From contig NZ_JBNJLK010000002.1 in assembly GCF_051195255.1 (NCBI RefSeq), forward strand, positions 310,001 to 374,000: a stretch of DNA of 64,000 bases. The letters are read 5' to 3'. A program made the position numbers and the translations under genes. Within the stretch, counting starts at the first letter, position 1. Each line of letters opens with the position of its first letter. Source of the DNA: Falsirhodobacter sp051195255 (GTDB taxonomy: Bacteria; Pseudomonadota; Alphaproteobacteria; Rhodobacterales; Rhodobacteraceae). The notes beneath the pieces are model-generated. The model saw only the letters and a list, made by a program, of their open reading frames with translations. It was not told where the DNA came from and did not search any database. Below, piece after piece: positions 1 through 7,072 of the stretch.

Positions 1-43
1 CAAGGCCAAGCGCCAGATCGCGCCGCAGGCTTCGCGCCTTCAT
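1..43 (-). CDS. Sensor histidine kinase, N-terminal fragment (cut by window edge)
   Basis: Only the first 14 codons are in the window. They read MKARSLRRDLALGL, a basic start running into a hydrophobic stretch, as at the N-terminus of a membrane sensor kinase. The ATG at 43 overlaps the TGA of the response regulator gene in an ATGA arrangement. This coupling is typical of regulator-kinase pairs. The kinase assignment is inferred from this position, since no kinase domain is visible. Confidence 0.6.
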   Translation of the reverse strand, partial: MKARSLRRDLALGL

Positions 44-696
44 CGCGCCACCCGATAGCCGAGACCGCGCAGCGTCTCGACACTGCCCTTGCCCAGCTTC
101 TTGCGCAGGCGGCTGATATAGACCTCGATCGTGTTGCTCTCCACCTCGGCATCAAAGGAATACAGCCGATCCTCCAGCCGGGCCTTGGACACCACGCCGC
201 CCCGCGCCTGGACCAGCGTCTCGAAGATGATCCATTCGCGTTGCGACAGTTCGATCGCTCCCTCGGGGCCGATGACCGACCGCCCCGCAAGATCCACCTC
301 CAGGCCCGCGACACGAAGATGCGGGTTCGGATCACGCGCATAGCGCCGCGCCACGGCCCCGATGCGGGCCGTCAGCTCGGACAGGTCGAACGGTTTCACC
401 AGATAGTCGTCTGCCCCTGCGTTCAGCCCGTCGATCCGGTCGGTGATGCGGTCCATCGCGGTCAGGATGATGACGGGAACCGCGTTCCGCGCCTGCCGCA
501 TCTGTCGCAACAGATCCAGCCCGTGGCCATCGGGCAGCATCATGTCGAGAAGCACCAAGTCGTAGGTCATCGTGGCCAGTAGATCGCGCGCGGTCGCCAG
601 ATCCTCGGCCCAGTCGGGCAGATGACCGTCGCCCGTGATGCGGTCGCGCACGGCGGGGCCAAGGCCCGCGTCATCCTCGATCAGCAATACCCGCAT
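40..696 (-). CDS. OmpR/PhoB-family response regulator
   Basis: A 218-residue two-domain regulator. The receiver domain (about 1-115) has the acidic pair E7-D8-D9, phospho-acceptor D51 in LLDMMLPDGHG, and K-P in LVKPFDL. The C-terminal winged helix (about 125-218) ends with the VESNTIEVYISRLRKKLG recognition-helix region. It should bind DNA as a dimer once a kinase phosphorylates it; the kinase gene overlaps its stop. It is divergent from the phosphatase gene at 783, and the shared intergenic region holds a TCAGCTT direct repeat with 11-bp period that could be its operator. The nearby DUF305 and cysteine-rich genes hint at a metal signal, which is an inference. Confidence 0.9.
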   Translation of the reverse strand: MRVLLIEDDAGLGPAVRDRITGDGHLPDWAEDLATARDLLATMTYDLVLLDMMLPDGHGLDLLRQMRQARNAVPVIILTAMDRITDRIDGLNAGADDYLVKPFDLSELTARIGAVARRYARDPNPHLRVAGLEVDLAGRSVIGPEGAIELSQREWIIFETLVQARGGVVSKARLEDRLYSFDAEVESNTIEVYISRLRKKLGKGSVETLRGLGYRVAR

Positions 697-746
697 CCGG
701 TCCTCCGCCGCGCCAGCATAACCCCTGCGGCGGCGAAGGCCAGCGT

Positions 747-764
747 TCAGCTTGGTGTCAGCTT
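747..764. promoter_or_regulatory. Putative response-regulator binding site (TCAGCTT direct repeat, 11-bp period)
   Basis: TCAGCTT at 747-753 is repeated exactly at 758-764, with a 4-bp spacer and therefore one helical turn apart. Tandem half-sites at about 11 bp are the usual target of dimeric OmpR/PhoB-family regulators. The site lies in the 86-bp divergent region between the regulator gene (start 696) and the phosphatase gene (start 783). The link to this particular regulator is inferred. Confidence 0.45.
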
Positions 765-782
765 CGGGTGCGATGAGGCGGC

Positions 783-1334
783 ATGATGTATCGCAAGCTC
801 CTCCTTCTCGCCGCCTTGTGCCTTGCCCTGCCGGGCGGGTACCTGGCCAACCTCCAGATAAACGGCAACTTCCACCCGGTGCTCGAGGGCGTCGCCTACC
901 ATTCGGCCCAGCCGACGGGCGACGATTCGGATCGCTGGGTGGCGGAGAACGGTATCCGCAGCGTCATCAACGTGCGCCGCGAACATGTCGGCACCGCATT
1001 GTATGACGCCGAGGTCGCGGCCTCGACGCGATTTGGCATCGCGCACTACGATCTCGGCATGTCGGCCGGCAAGCCGCTGTCGCAGGACCACGCGGCCGAG
1101 CTTGTGGCCCTGCTGCGCGCCGCCCCCAAGCCGGTGCTGATCCATTGCAAGTCGGGGGCGGACCGCACCGGCCTCGCCTCGGCGCTTCTTCTCTCGACGC
1201 TTGGCGATGACGAGGATGCCGCCGAGGCGCAGATCTCGTTCCGCTACGGACACATTTCAATGCCCCACACCGCCGCATGGCCGATGGACCAAAGCTGGGA
1301 AGCGTTGGAGCCATGGCTTGGCTATTCATCCTGA
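783..1334 (+). CDS. Dual-specificity/tyrosine phosphatase family protein, membrane-anchored or secreted
   Basis: A 183-residue protein with an N-terminal hydrophobic segment (about 5-20) that is likely a signal peptide or anchor, placing the enzyme in the periplasm. The phosphatase loop HCKSGADRTG carries catalytic C122 and R128 of the CX5R motif, and an upstream Asp is available as general acid. The fold matches cysteine-based DSP-type phosphatases such as the DSPn/PTP-like families. The substrate is unknown. Two adjacent ATG codons (783, 786) could serve as start. It is followed after 7 bp by an isoprenylcysteine-methyltransferase-like gene, so the two are probably co-transcribed. Confidence 0.8.
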   Translation: MMYRKLLLLAALCLALPGGYLANLQINGNFHPVLEGVAYHSAQPTGDDSDRWVAENGIRSVINVRREHVGTALYDAEVAASTRFGIAHYDLGMSAGKPLSQDHAAELVALLRAAPKPVLIHCKSGADRTGLASALLLSTLGDDEDAAEAQISFRYGHISMPHTAAWPMDQSWEALEPWLGYSS

Positions 1335-1341
1335 GGGTTCC

Positions 1342-1953
1342 ATGACCGCAATGATCGCCCGCCCGTTCAACCAGAGGATCCGCATTGCCGGATTGCGCCT
1401 TGCCGTGCTGGCGCTCGTGCCGGTGCTGCTGTTCAGCGCCCCCGCCGTCAGCGGCCTGTCCGCCGCGCTGTTGCATGGCGCGGGGATCCTGTGCATCGTC
1501 GCGGCGCTGCTGGGGCGGTTCTGGGCGATCCTGTATATCGGCGGGCACAAGAACCGGACCGTGATGCAGGACGGTCCCTATTCGATCTGCCGCCATCCGC
1601 TTTACTTGTTCTCGACCATCGGGGCAGTCGGGTTCGGGTTGATGCTGGAAAGCGTGACGCTGACGCTGCTGGTGGGAGGCATCGTACTGGCGATCCTGAC
1701 CGCAACAGCCGCGCGCGAGGAGCGCGACCTGCGCCGGATGTTCGGCGGGGCTTATGATGCCTATGCCGCGCGGGTGCCGCGCATCATGCCGGGCCTGTCA
1801 GGGTTTTCGACGCCGCAGCGCGTGACCTTCGACACCGGAACCCTGCGGCGCAACACGCGTGACGCGATGGTGTTCCTGTCCCTGATCCCGTTGGCCGAGG
1901 CGTTGAACTGGCTGCACGCGGCGCACCCGCTGAGCGGTCTCGCGCTTTGGTGA
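1342..1953 (+). CDS. Isoprenylcysteine carboxyl methyltransferase (ICMT/PEMT-like) family membrane protein
   Basis: A 203-residue multi-spanning membrane protein. The signature region QDGPYSICRHPLYLF (about residues 75-89) followed by AAREERDLRRMFG (about 122-134) is characteristic of the ICMT/NnrU/PEMT-like superfamily. In that family, RHPxY and the downstream E-E bind S-adenosylmethionine. Bacterial members methylate lipids or unknown substrates, so the specific reaction is not predictable here. The in-frame extension upstream to 1201 lies inside the phosphatase gene and is not credible. ATG at 1342, 7 bp after the phosphatase stop, is preferred. Confidence 0.75.
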   Translation: MTAMIARPFNQRIRIAGLRLAVLALVPVLLFSAPAVSGLSAALLHGAGILCIVAALLGRFWAILYIGGHKNRTVMQDGPYSICRHPLYLFSTIGAVGFGLMLESVTLTLLVGGIVLAILTATAAREERDLRRMFGGAYDAYAARVPRIMPGLSGFSTPQRVTFDTGTLRRNTRDAMVFLSLIPLAEALNWLHAAHPLSGLALW

Positions 1954-2001
1954 TGTCAGACGCGTTGTGATCTCCCCGCGTCCAGTGAATGATCCGTCCT
2001 G

Positions 2002-2280
2002 ATGCAGGTTCTTCTGATCCTCTTGCGCGCGACGACGATTGCGCTTGTGCTGCTGACTGCGACGGGCGGGTCCGGCGCAATGGCCTGCGCAGATATGCCG
2101 GATCACGAAAAGGCCGTCTGCACCTCGCACTCGTGTTGCGCCTCGACGCCCGAACGGCTGGAGATCGTGCAGGCGGTCCGCGTTGTGGTGTTCCCGTGGC
2201 CGGTGCCGGAACCACACATTCTGCCCTCGGCCACGACCGAGCCTTTGTTCCGGCCCCCGATCACCCATGTCTTTGTCTGA
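2002..2280 (+). CDS. Small exported cysteine-rich hypothetical protein
   Basis: A 92-residue protein with a hydrophobic N-terminal segment (about 3-25) ending near an Ala-Cys region, followed by a short mature part with four cysteines. These are in MACADMPD and VCTSHSCC, together with several histidines. The tail is proline-rich. Small Cys/His-rich exported proteins beside copper-handling genes often bind metal. Here the next gene encodes a DUF305 protein with a Met/His-rich mature region, so a metal role is plausible but inferred. No strong ribosome-binding site is visible and the start is uncertain. Confidence 0.5.
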   Translation: MQVLLILLRATTIALVLLTATGGSGAMACADMPDHEKAVCTSHSCCASTPERLEIVQAVRVVVFPWPVPEPHILPSATTEPLFRPPITHVFV

Positions 2281-2307
2281 ACCCGTTTTCAAACAGGAAG
2301 AGATGAC

Positions 2308-2658
2308 ATGAACATTCTGAAACCCCTTGCCGCGATCCTGCTGATCGCCGGCCCCGCCGCCGCACAGGATCACTCCGGACACGCGATGGAGGGCGCGATG
2401 TCTGCCTACATGGCGACGATGGACACGATGATGCGATCGATGGAGGGTATGGAAAGCACCGGGAATCCCGATGCGGATTTCCTGCTGATGATGATCCCGC
2501 ACCACCAGTCCGCCATCGACATGGCCGAGGTGGAACTGGAACACGGCACCGACGACGAAACGCGCGAGATGGCGCAGAAAATCATCGACGCCCAGAAGGA
2601 CGAGGTCGCCGAGATGACGGCGATGCTGGACCATATGGGCGTCGAAATGCCCGAATAA
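2308..2658 (+). CDS. DUF305 (CopM-like) periplasmic metal-binding protein
   Basis: A 116-residue protein with a signal peptide (cleavage near AAAQD, about residue 20). The mature part has a Met/His-rich opening (DHSGHAMEG) and the DUF305 signature MMIPHHQSAIDMAE, where His-His and Met residues sit on a ferritin-like helix pair. CopM from cyanobacteria, a characterised DUF305 protein, binds copper; that role is transferred from the family. The AGGAAGAG ribosome-binding site is close to the ATG. A strong hairpin terminator follows. It is probably in one unit with the cysteine-rich gene 27 bp upstream. Confidence 0.82.
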   Translation: MNILKPLAAILLIAGPAAAQDHSGHAMEGAMSAYMATMDTMMRSMEGMESTGNPDADFLLMMIPHHQSAIDMAEVELEHGTDDETREMAQKIIDAQKDEVAEMTAMLDHMGVEMPE

Positions 2659-2665
2659 ACGGATG

Positions 2666-2690
2666 GGCCCGCTCATCGCGGGCCTCTCTT
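2666..2690 (+). terminator. Rho-independent-type terminator after DUF305 gene
   Basis: GGCCCGC (2666-2672) pairs with GCGGGCC (2678-2684) across a TCATC loop and is followed by a short pyrimidine tract (TCTCTT). It starts 7 bp after the DUF305 stop codon. Confidence 0.7.
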
Positions 2691-2762
2691 CAACAGAGGG
2701 GCAGGAACCGCTTCGCTCCTCCTGCAGCTCGGCGATGGCGGAGGCCATCAGCCGAGGAGCGG

Positions 2763-3101
2763 ATCACGGCCACCGGCCTCGTCATCATCGGTGTCTCGGG
2801 GACGGTGGCGCTGACGAGGCTGGACCTTTCGCATTTCTACGTCTCGCTGATCCTGCTGGGCCTGGGCTGGAACTTCAGCTTCATCGGCGCAACCGCCATG
2901 GTGGCCGCCGCCCATGACGAGGCCGAGCGCGGCCGAGCGCAGGGCCTGAACGACTTCATCGTCTTCGGCACGGTGGCGGCGGGCTCGTTCTTCTCGGGGG
3001 CGCTGCTGCAGGCCTCGGGGTGGAACGCGATCCACCTGCTGATCTTTCCGGCCATCGCGCTGGTTCTGGCGCCGCTGGTCTGGCGGATGCGGCGGCGCTG
3101 A
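2763..3101 (+). pseudogene. MFS transporter, 3' fragment
   Basis: The frame encodes about 112 residues with three or four hydrophobic helices and motifs such as LLGLGWNFSFIGATAMV and QGLNDFIVFGTVAAGS. This is the C-terminal third of an MFS permease of roughly 400 residues. A GTG at 2805 could start translation, but the frame reads upstream to about 2763 with transporter-like sequence and then loses similarity. The 5' two-thirds are missing, because the DUF305 terminator region lies directly upstream. I read this as a decayed remnant left by a deletion or rearrangement. Confidence 0.7.
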
Positions 3102-3102
3102 C

Positions 3103-3119
3103 CTTCAGCCCGGCTTAAG
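3103..3119 (+). promoter_or_regulatory. PmrA/QseB-box-like direct repeat (CTTCAG-N5-CTTAAG)
   Basis: CTTCAG at 3103-3108 and CTTAAG at 3114-3119 are separated by 5 bp, giving an 11-bp period. This resembles the PmrA/QseB-type operator (cTTAAG-N5-cTTAAG). It lies 43 bp upstream of the L,D-transpeptidase start and ahead of a PmrA/QseB-like regulator in the same operon, so autoregulation is plausible. The assignment rests on motif resemblance only. Confidence 0.5.
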
Positions 3120-3161
3120 GTTGGGGGGCGATGCGGGTTTGGCAACGAACGAGGCAATCGC

Positions 3162-3710
3162 ATGACCATCCCCCGCCGCACCCTTCTCCTGACCGCGCTC
3201 GCCGCGCCCGCGCTGATGTCCACGCCGCTGCGGGCGCAGGTCGCGGGCCCGCGCGCCAACATCTCCAGCTTCCAGATGCAGGATTGGCGCGGCCATTTCG
3301 ACCACATCGGCAAGGGGGCGATCCTCGCCGACCTCACCTCGCGGGCGCTGCACTACTGGGGGGCGGACGGGGCCTACCGGCTCTACCCCAGCTCCATCCC
3401 GATGACCGAGGACCTGACGAAGCGCGGCTATACCGAGATCGTGAGGAAGCGAGAGGATCCCGACTGGCGGCCGACCGCTTCGATGATCGCCGCCGACCCC
3501 TCGCTGCCGCGCTACGTCCCGCCGGGACCGCAATGTCCACTGGGCACCCGCGCGATGTATCTGGGCTGGTCCGCCTACATCATCCACGGCACCCATGACA
3601 CGAGGAAGATCGGCCGGCCCTCATCCTCGGGCTGCGTCGGGCTTTACAACGAGCATGTGGAGGAGCTTTACGAGTTGGCGCTAGTCGGAACGCAGGTGCG
3701 GCTGCTCTGA
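3162..3710 (+). CDS. L,D-transpeptidase (YkuD/ErfK family), exported
   Basis: A 182-residue protein. The N-terminus has a twin-arginine-like signal (PRRTLLLTALAAPALM, cleavage near RAQ at about 26). The YkuD domain ends in the catalytic region HGTHDTRKIGRPSSSGCVGL, with H142 and nucleophile C158. The Arg that usually follows the catalytic Cys (GCxR) is Gly here, a variation I believe also occurs in some alphaproteobacterial paralogues. Such enzymes make 3-3 peptidoglycan cross-links or attach proteins to peptidoglycan in the periplasm. The response regulator starts 7 bp downstream, so enzyme, regulator and kinase form one operon. Confidence 0.85.
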   Translation: MTIPRRTLLLTALAAPALMSTPLRAQVAGPRANISSFQMQDWRGHFDHIGKGAILADLTSRALHYWGADGAYRLYPSSIPMTEDLTKRGYTEIVRKREDPDWRPTASMIAADPSLPRYVPPGPQCPLGTRAMYLGWSAYIIHGTHDTRKIGRPSSSGCVGLYNEHVEELYELALVGTQVRLL

Positions 3711-3717
3711 GGACATC

Positions 3718-4377
3718 ATGAGGCTTCTGATCGTCGAGGACGACCCCGTGCTGCAGGACGGGTTGAGGGTGGGGCTGGGCCTTGCCGGTTTTTCGTCCGA
3801 GGTGGTCGAAAGCCTCGCCGACGCCCGCGCGGCGCTGGCTGCGGGCGGCTTCGACGGGGTGGTGCTGGACGTGATGCTGCCCGACGGCTCCGGCCTCGAC
3901 CTGCTGGCCGAGTGGCGGGCGGCGGGGGTGGCGCTGCCGGTGCTGGTGCTGACCGCGCGCGACCAGGTCGCCGAACGCATCGCGGGGCTGGACCGCGGCG
4001 CCGACGACTACCTTGGAAAGCCCTTCGACCTGGAGGAGCTGGCGGCCCGCCTGCGCGCGATCCTGCGCAGGGCTGAGGGACGCGCCGCGCCGGCACTTGA
4101 ATGGAACGGGCTGATCCTCGATCCCGCGCGCATGGCCGGCCGCCTGCGGGGCGAAGCGCTCGGCTTCTCGCATCGCGAGTTCACGATCCTGCACGCGCTG
4201 ATGGAGCGGCCGGGCGCGATCCTGGGCAAGCCCGCGCTGGAGGAGCGTCTCTACGGCTGGCAGGAGGAGGTGGAAAGCAACACGGTCGAGGTCCACATCC
4301 ACAAGCTGCGCGGCAAGCTGGGCGCGGCCTTCATCGAGACGGTACGCGGCGCGGGCTACCGGTTGGCCGCGCCATGA
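3718..4377 (+). CDS. OmpR-family response regulator, PmrA/QseB-like
   Basis: A 219-residue regulator. The receiver domain has E7-D8-D9, phospho-acceptor D51 in VVLDVMLPDGSG, a conserved Thr in VLTARD and Lys in LGKPFDL. The C-terminal winged helix contains HREFTILHALM and the recognition region VESNTVEVHIHKLRGKLG. This is the PmrA/QseB/TctD branch. It overlaps the kinase start by ATGA (4374-4377), so the pair is translationally coupled. It shares the operon with the L,D-transpeptidase, which suggests a cell-envelope signal. The upstream CTTCAG-N5-CTTAAG repeat fits self-regulation. Confidence 0.9.
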   Translation: MRLLIVEDDPVLQDGLRVGLGLAGFSSEVVESLADARAALAAGGFDGVVLDVMLPDGSGLDLLAEWRAAGVALPVLVLTARDQVAERIAGLDRGADDYLGKPFDLEELAARLRAILRRAEGRAAPALEWNGLILDPARMAGRLRGEALGFSHREFTILHALMERPGAILGKPALEERLYGWQEEVESNTVEVHIHKLRGKLGAAFIETVRGAGYRLAAP

Positions 4378-5675
4378 TCTCGCTTCGCCTGCGCATGTTC
4401 GCGATCCTGATGGCCGCCACCTGCGCGGTATGGTTGTCGGGCATCGCCTGGATCCACCACTCGACGGCCGCCAAGGTTGACCACGTGCTCGACGCGCGGC
4501 TGGCGGAGGCGGCGCGGATGGTGTCCTCGCTGATCTCGGACAGGCGGATCGACGTGGAGGCCGCGGTCGCGCTGGCCACGTCCTCCGAGACGGTGGCGGG
4601 CTATTCGCGCCAGCTCTCCTGCCAGATCTGGCGGCTGGACGGGGCGCGGCTGGCAGGATCCACCTTCGCGCCCGAGGAACGGCTGGCCGAGGCCGATGGC
4701 TTCGGCACCAACACCGTCGACGGCACCGAATGGCGGGTCTTCTCGGTGACCGATGCCGAGCGCGGCGTCCGGGTGATGATCGGCGACAGCATGGCGATGC
4801 GCGAGCGGCTGATCGCGGACGTGACGCACGGGCTGATCCTGCCCTCGCTCGCCATCTTGCCGGTGCTGACCGGGCTGATCTGGCTGGGCCTCAGCGGCGG
4901 CCTTCGCCCGCTGCGCCGGCTCGCCGGCGATCTCGCCGCGCGCGAGGCGGAGGAGCTGCACCCCCTCGACCGCCGCCTGCCGTCCGAGCTGACGCCGGTC
5001 CGGGGCGCGATGAACGACCTCTTCGCCCGCGTCGAGGCCGCGCGGGAGCGCGAGCGCAGCTTCACCGCCTTCGCCGCGCACGAACTGAAGACGCCGCTCG
5101 CCGGGCTGAAGACCCAGGCGCAGATCGCCGCGCGCGGCGACGAGGGGCAGCGCGCCCGCGCCCTGTCGCAGATCGAGACGAGCGTCGCGCGCACCGACCG
5201 CCTCGTGCGGCAGCTTCTGGACATGGCGGCGGTGGACGCGCGGCGCATGGGCGAGGATCACGCCCCGCTGGCGGCGATCCTGAGGGACTGCGTGCAGATG
5301 ACGGAGGCGCTGGCCGAGGCGAAGGGCGTCAACGTCCGCGTGGAGGCCGGACCCGCGCCGCCGCGGGACCGCCTTCTGCTGGGGGCGGCGCTGCGCAACG
5401 TGCTGGAGAACGCGATCCAGGCCTCGCCCGCCGGCGGCACCGTCCGGGTCCGCGCCGACGCGCGCCGCATCGAGGTCACCGACAGGGGCCCCGGCATCCG
5501 GGCCGAGGACCGCACCCGCATCACCGAGCGCTTCTTTCGCGGCAGCCGCCCGAAGCCCGGCGGCAGCGGTCTCGGCCTCGCTATCGCCCGCACGGCGATG
5601 GAGAAGATGGGTGGAGAGCTGCACCTGGATCCCGCGAGGGGTGGCGGGGAGAGGGTGACGCTCCGGCTGGGTTGA
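4374..5675 (+). CDS. Sensor histidine kinase, QseC-like
   Basis: A 433-residue membrane kinase. The first transmembrane helix is at about 8-27, a periplasmic sensor region follows at about 28-150, and the second helix is at about 152-174. The H-box FAAHELKTPLAG has phospho-acceptor H236. The ATP-binding domain shows N-box LRNVLENAIQAS, G1 box DRGPGIR and G2 box GGSGLGLAIA. The real start is the ATG at 4374 overlapping the regulator stop. Longer upstream reading runs antisense to sense through the regulator gene in another frame and is not coding. The ligand is unknown. Confidence 0.9.
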   Translation: MISLRLRMFAILMAATCAVWLSGIAWIHHSTAAKVDHVLDARLAEAARMVSSLISDRRIDVEAAVALATSSETVAGYSRQLSCQIWRLDGARLAGSTFAPEERLAEADGFGTNTVDGTEWRVFSVTDAERGVRVMIGDSMAMRERLIADVTHGLILPSLAILPVLTGLIWLGLSGGLRPLRRLAGDLAAREAEELHPLDRRLPSELTPVRGAMNDLFARVEAARERERSFTAFAAHELKTPLAGLKTQAQIAARGDEGQRARALSQIETSVARTDRLVRQLLDMAAVDARRMGEDHAPLAAILRDCVQMTEALAEAKGVNVRVEAGPAPPRDRLLLGAALRNVLENAIQASPAGGTVRVRADARRIEVTDRGPGIRAEDRTRITERFFRGSRPKPGGSGLGLAIARTAMEKMGGELHLDPARGGGERVTLRLG

Positions 5676-6050
5676 CGGCGGCCAGTGCGCACGAAGACTG
5701 TCTACGAGCGTTAGTAGCGCGCAACTCGATCGACTACGCGACCAGAGAACATCTATGATGATGCTGCGACAGCATCATCAACATCTGGAGCGAATGGCGG
5801 CTCAGGGCTCTTCCAGTCGAGGACGGGACGAGCTGCCGTCAGCCCACCCCGACACGCGCGAGCCAAGCTCGCACCAGGATGGCATCTTCATTACAAAATG
5901 CCCAACTGTGCCCGGCATCTGAGATGCGCAGGGTGACTCGAGCCTGCACTGGGCGTGTCCTGTCCAAGGTCGAGGAGCATAGCAACAAACATAGACGAAA
6001 GAAAACGGCCACAAGGGGAATAAGGATCGCCTCCGCTACGTCTGAAACAC
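5676..6050. other. Intergenic region at left edge of the accessory island
   Basis: About 375 bp with no convincing gene on either strand. Base composition drops abruptly after the kinase gene. It holds a perfect 11-bp inverted repeat (5756-5780) flanked by 7-bp direct repeats. Short open frames here have no ribosome-binding sites and no recognisable protein features. Confidence 0.5.
5756..5780. repeat. Perfect inverted repeat (11-bp arms, 3-nt loop)
   Basis: TGATGATGCTG (5756-5766) pairs perfectly with CAGCATCATCA (5770-5780) around a CGA loop. The heptamer AACATCT is present on both sides (5748-5754 and 5780-5786). There is no T-run on either strand, so it is not a standard terminator. It could be an operator, a transcript-stabilising hairpin or the scar of a small mobile unit. 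Confidence 0.6.
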
Positions 6051-6164
6051 ATGGACGCCGATATCCGAAGCCTGCTGCATTTACTGCTCCGCTTGCGCCG
6101 TTACGCGCAGGTGCTGACGAAGAATGTCCACGATGCCGAAGAATACGATATCACGATCGTCTGA
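6051..6164 (+). CDS. Possible 37-aa leader ORF upstream of the glycosyltransferase
   Basis: ATG at 6051 opens a 37-codon frame. It encodes a leucine/arginine-rich amphipathic N-terminal half (DIRSLLHLLLRLRRYAQ) and an acidic tail (HDAEEYDITIV). Its TGA at 6162-6164 is one base before the ATG at 6166 of the glycosyltransferase, an arrangement that allows coupled translation. No clear ribosome-binding site or homologous family was recognised, so it may be chance or a remnant of a longer gene. Confidence 0.3.
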   Translation: MDADIRSLLHLLLRLRRYAQVLTKNVHDAEEYDITIV

Positions 6165-6165
6165 G

Positions 6166-7071
6166 ATGGGTCAGCATATGGATAACCATGGCGTAAGGAT
6201 TGCATACGGAACAGACATGGGTTTGGTGGGACCAACGGCGCTGTCACTTTCATCAGCCATTCAATCGACTCCTGATTTGGCCAAAGTGGATATTCTTAGC
6301 GTCTCTCTTGACTCCAAAGCCACCGATCTACTGCGGCGGATTGCCGATGATCGCGGAATAGCTATCCAGTTTCATCCACTGAAAGACGATGCCTTTGGTA
6401 GCGCCCGACATAAAGGTCGTCATGTCCCCAAAGCTGCGTTAGCACGTCTTTTCCTCCCCCATCTGATGGAAGGGCGAGTGCTATACATAGACGGAGATAC
6501 ATATGTGCGTCGTGATCTTGCTGAAGTCTACGGCATATCGATGGACGGGCATTTGATTGGTGGGGTGCGGGACTCTGGGTCCCTTCATGCCCTGCACCGT
6601 ATCTCACGTGGCAAGACGTGGTCTCATCTCGAAGAGACTGCGAAGATCGTGGCGCCTTCTCCTGTGCACAGCTACATAAACTCCGGCGTCTTGTTGATGG
6701 ATTGTGGTGCGATCCGAAATGAAGGATCCCTCGCAGAGGGAATGCTCAAATTCGAACGCGCGATAGGATACCGGACAGTAGATCAAGACTTCATCAACGA
6801 GCTATTCCGTGGCCGGATTAAACACCTAAACCCTGCTTGGAATTCATCATGGGGTCGCGCCTCCCTTCAAAGATCTTGGGCAAAAGACCATGGCTGCAGC
6901 GGCGCCGAATTGAAAGAAGAGAAAGATGGCATCTACCACTTTCATGGTCCACTAAAGCCGTGGCATTCTTTGCCGAGGGATAAATGGAAACGTAGCATCT
7001 ACGCTGTGGCAATTTACAAGGCCGCGCTTTGGTCGTTCCGTCGGAGATACCCAGAAGCCATCTTCACCTGA
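6166..7071 (+). CDS. Glycosyltransferase family 8 (LgtC-like)
   Basis: About 301 residues. The N-terminal Rossmann-like part starts VRIAYGTDMGL. The metal/nucleotide-sugar motif DxD is present as VLYIDGDTYVRRDL (about 106-119). The acceptor region includes NSGVLLMD, and the C-terminal HFHGPLKPW matches the HxxGxxKPW signature of GT8. These enzymes transfer galactose or glucose from UDP-sugars to lipopolysaccharide or other glycans at the inner membrane. Starts at 6124, 6166 or 6178 are possible; 6166 is preferred because it directly follows a small upstream ORF. Codon use and lower GC differ from flanking core genes, pointing to transfer. An IS remnant begins right after its stop. Confidence 0.8.
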   Translation: MGQHMDNHGVRIAYGTDMGLVGPTALSLSSAIQSTPDLAKVDILSVSLDSKATDLLRRIADDRGIAIQFHPLKDDAFGSARHKGRHVPKAALARLFLPHLMEGRVLYIDGDTYVRRDLAEVYGISMDGHLIGGVRDSGSLHALHRISRGKTWSHLEETAKIVAPSPVHSYINSGVLLMDCGAIRNEGSLAEGMLKFERAIGYRTVDQDFINELFRGRIKHLNPAWNSSWGRASLQRSWAKDHGCSGAELKEEKDGIYHFHGPLKPWHSLPRDKWKRSIYAVAIYKAALWSFRRRYPEAIFT

Positions 7072-7072
7072 A

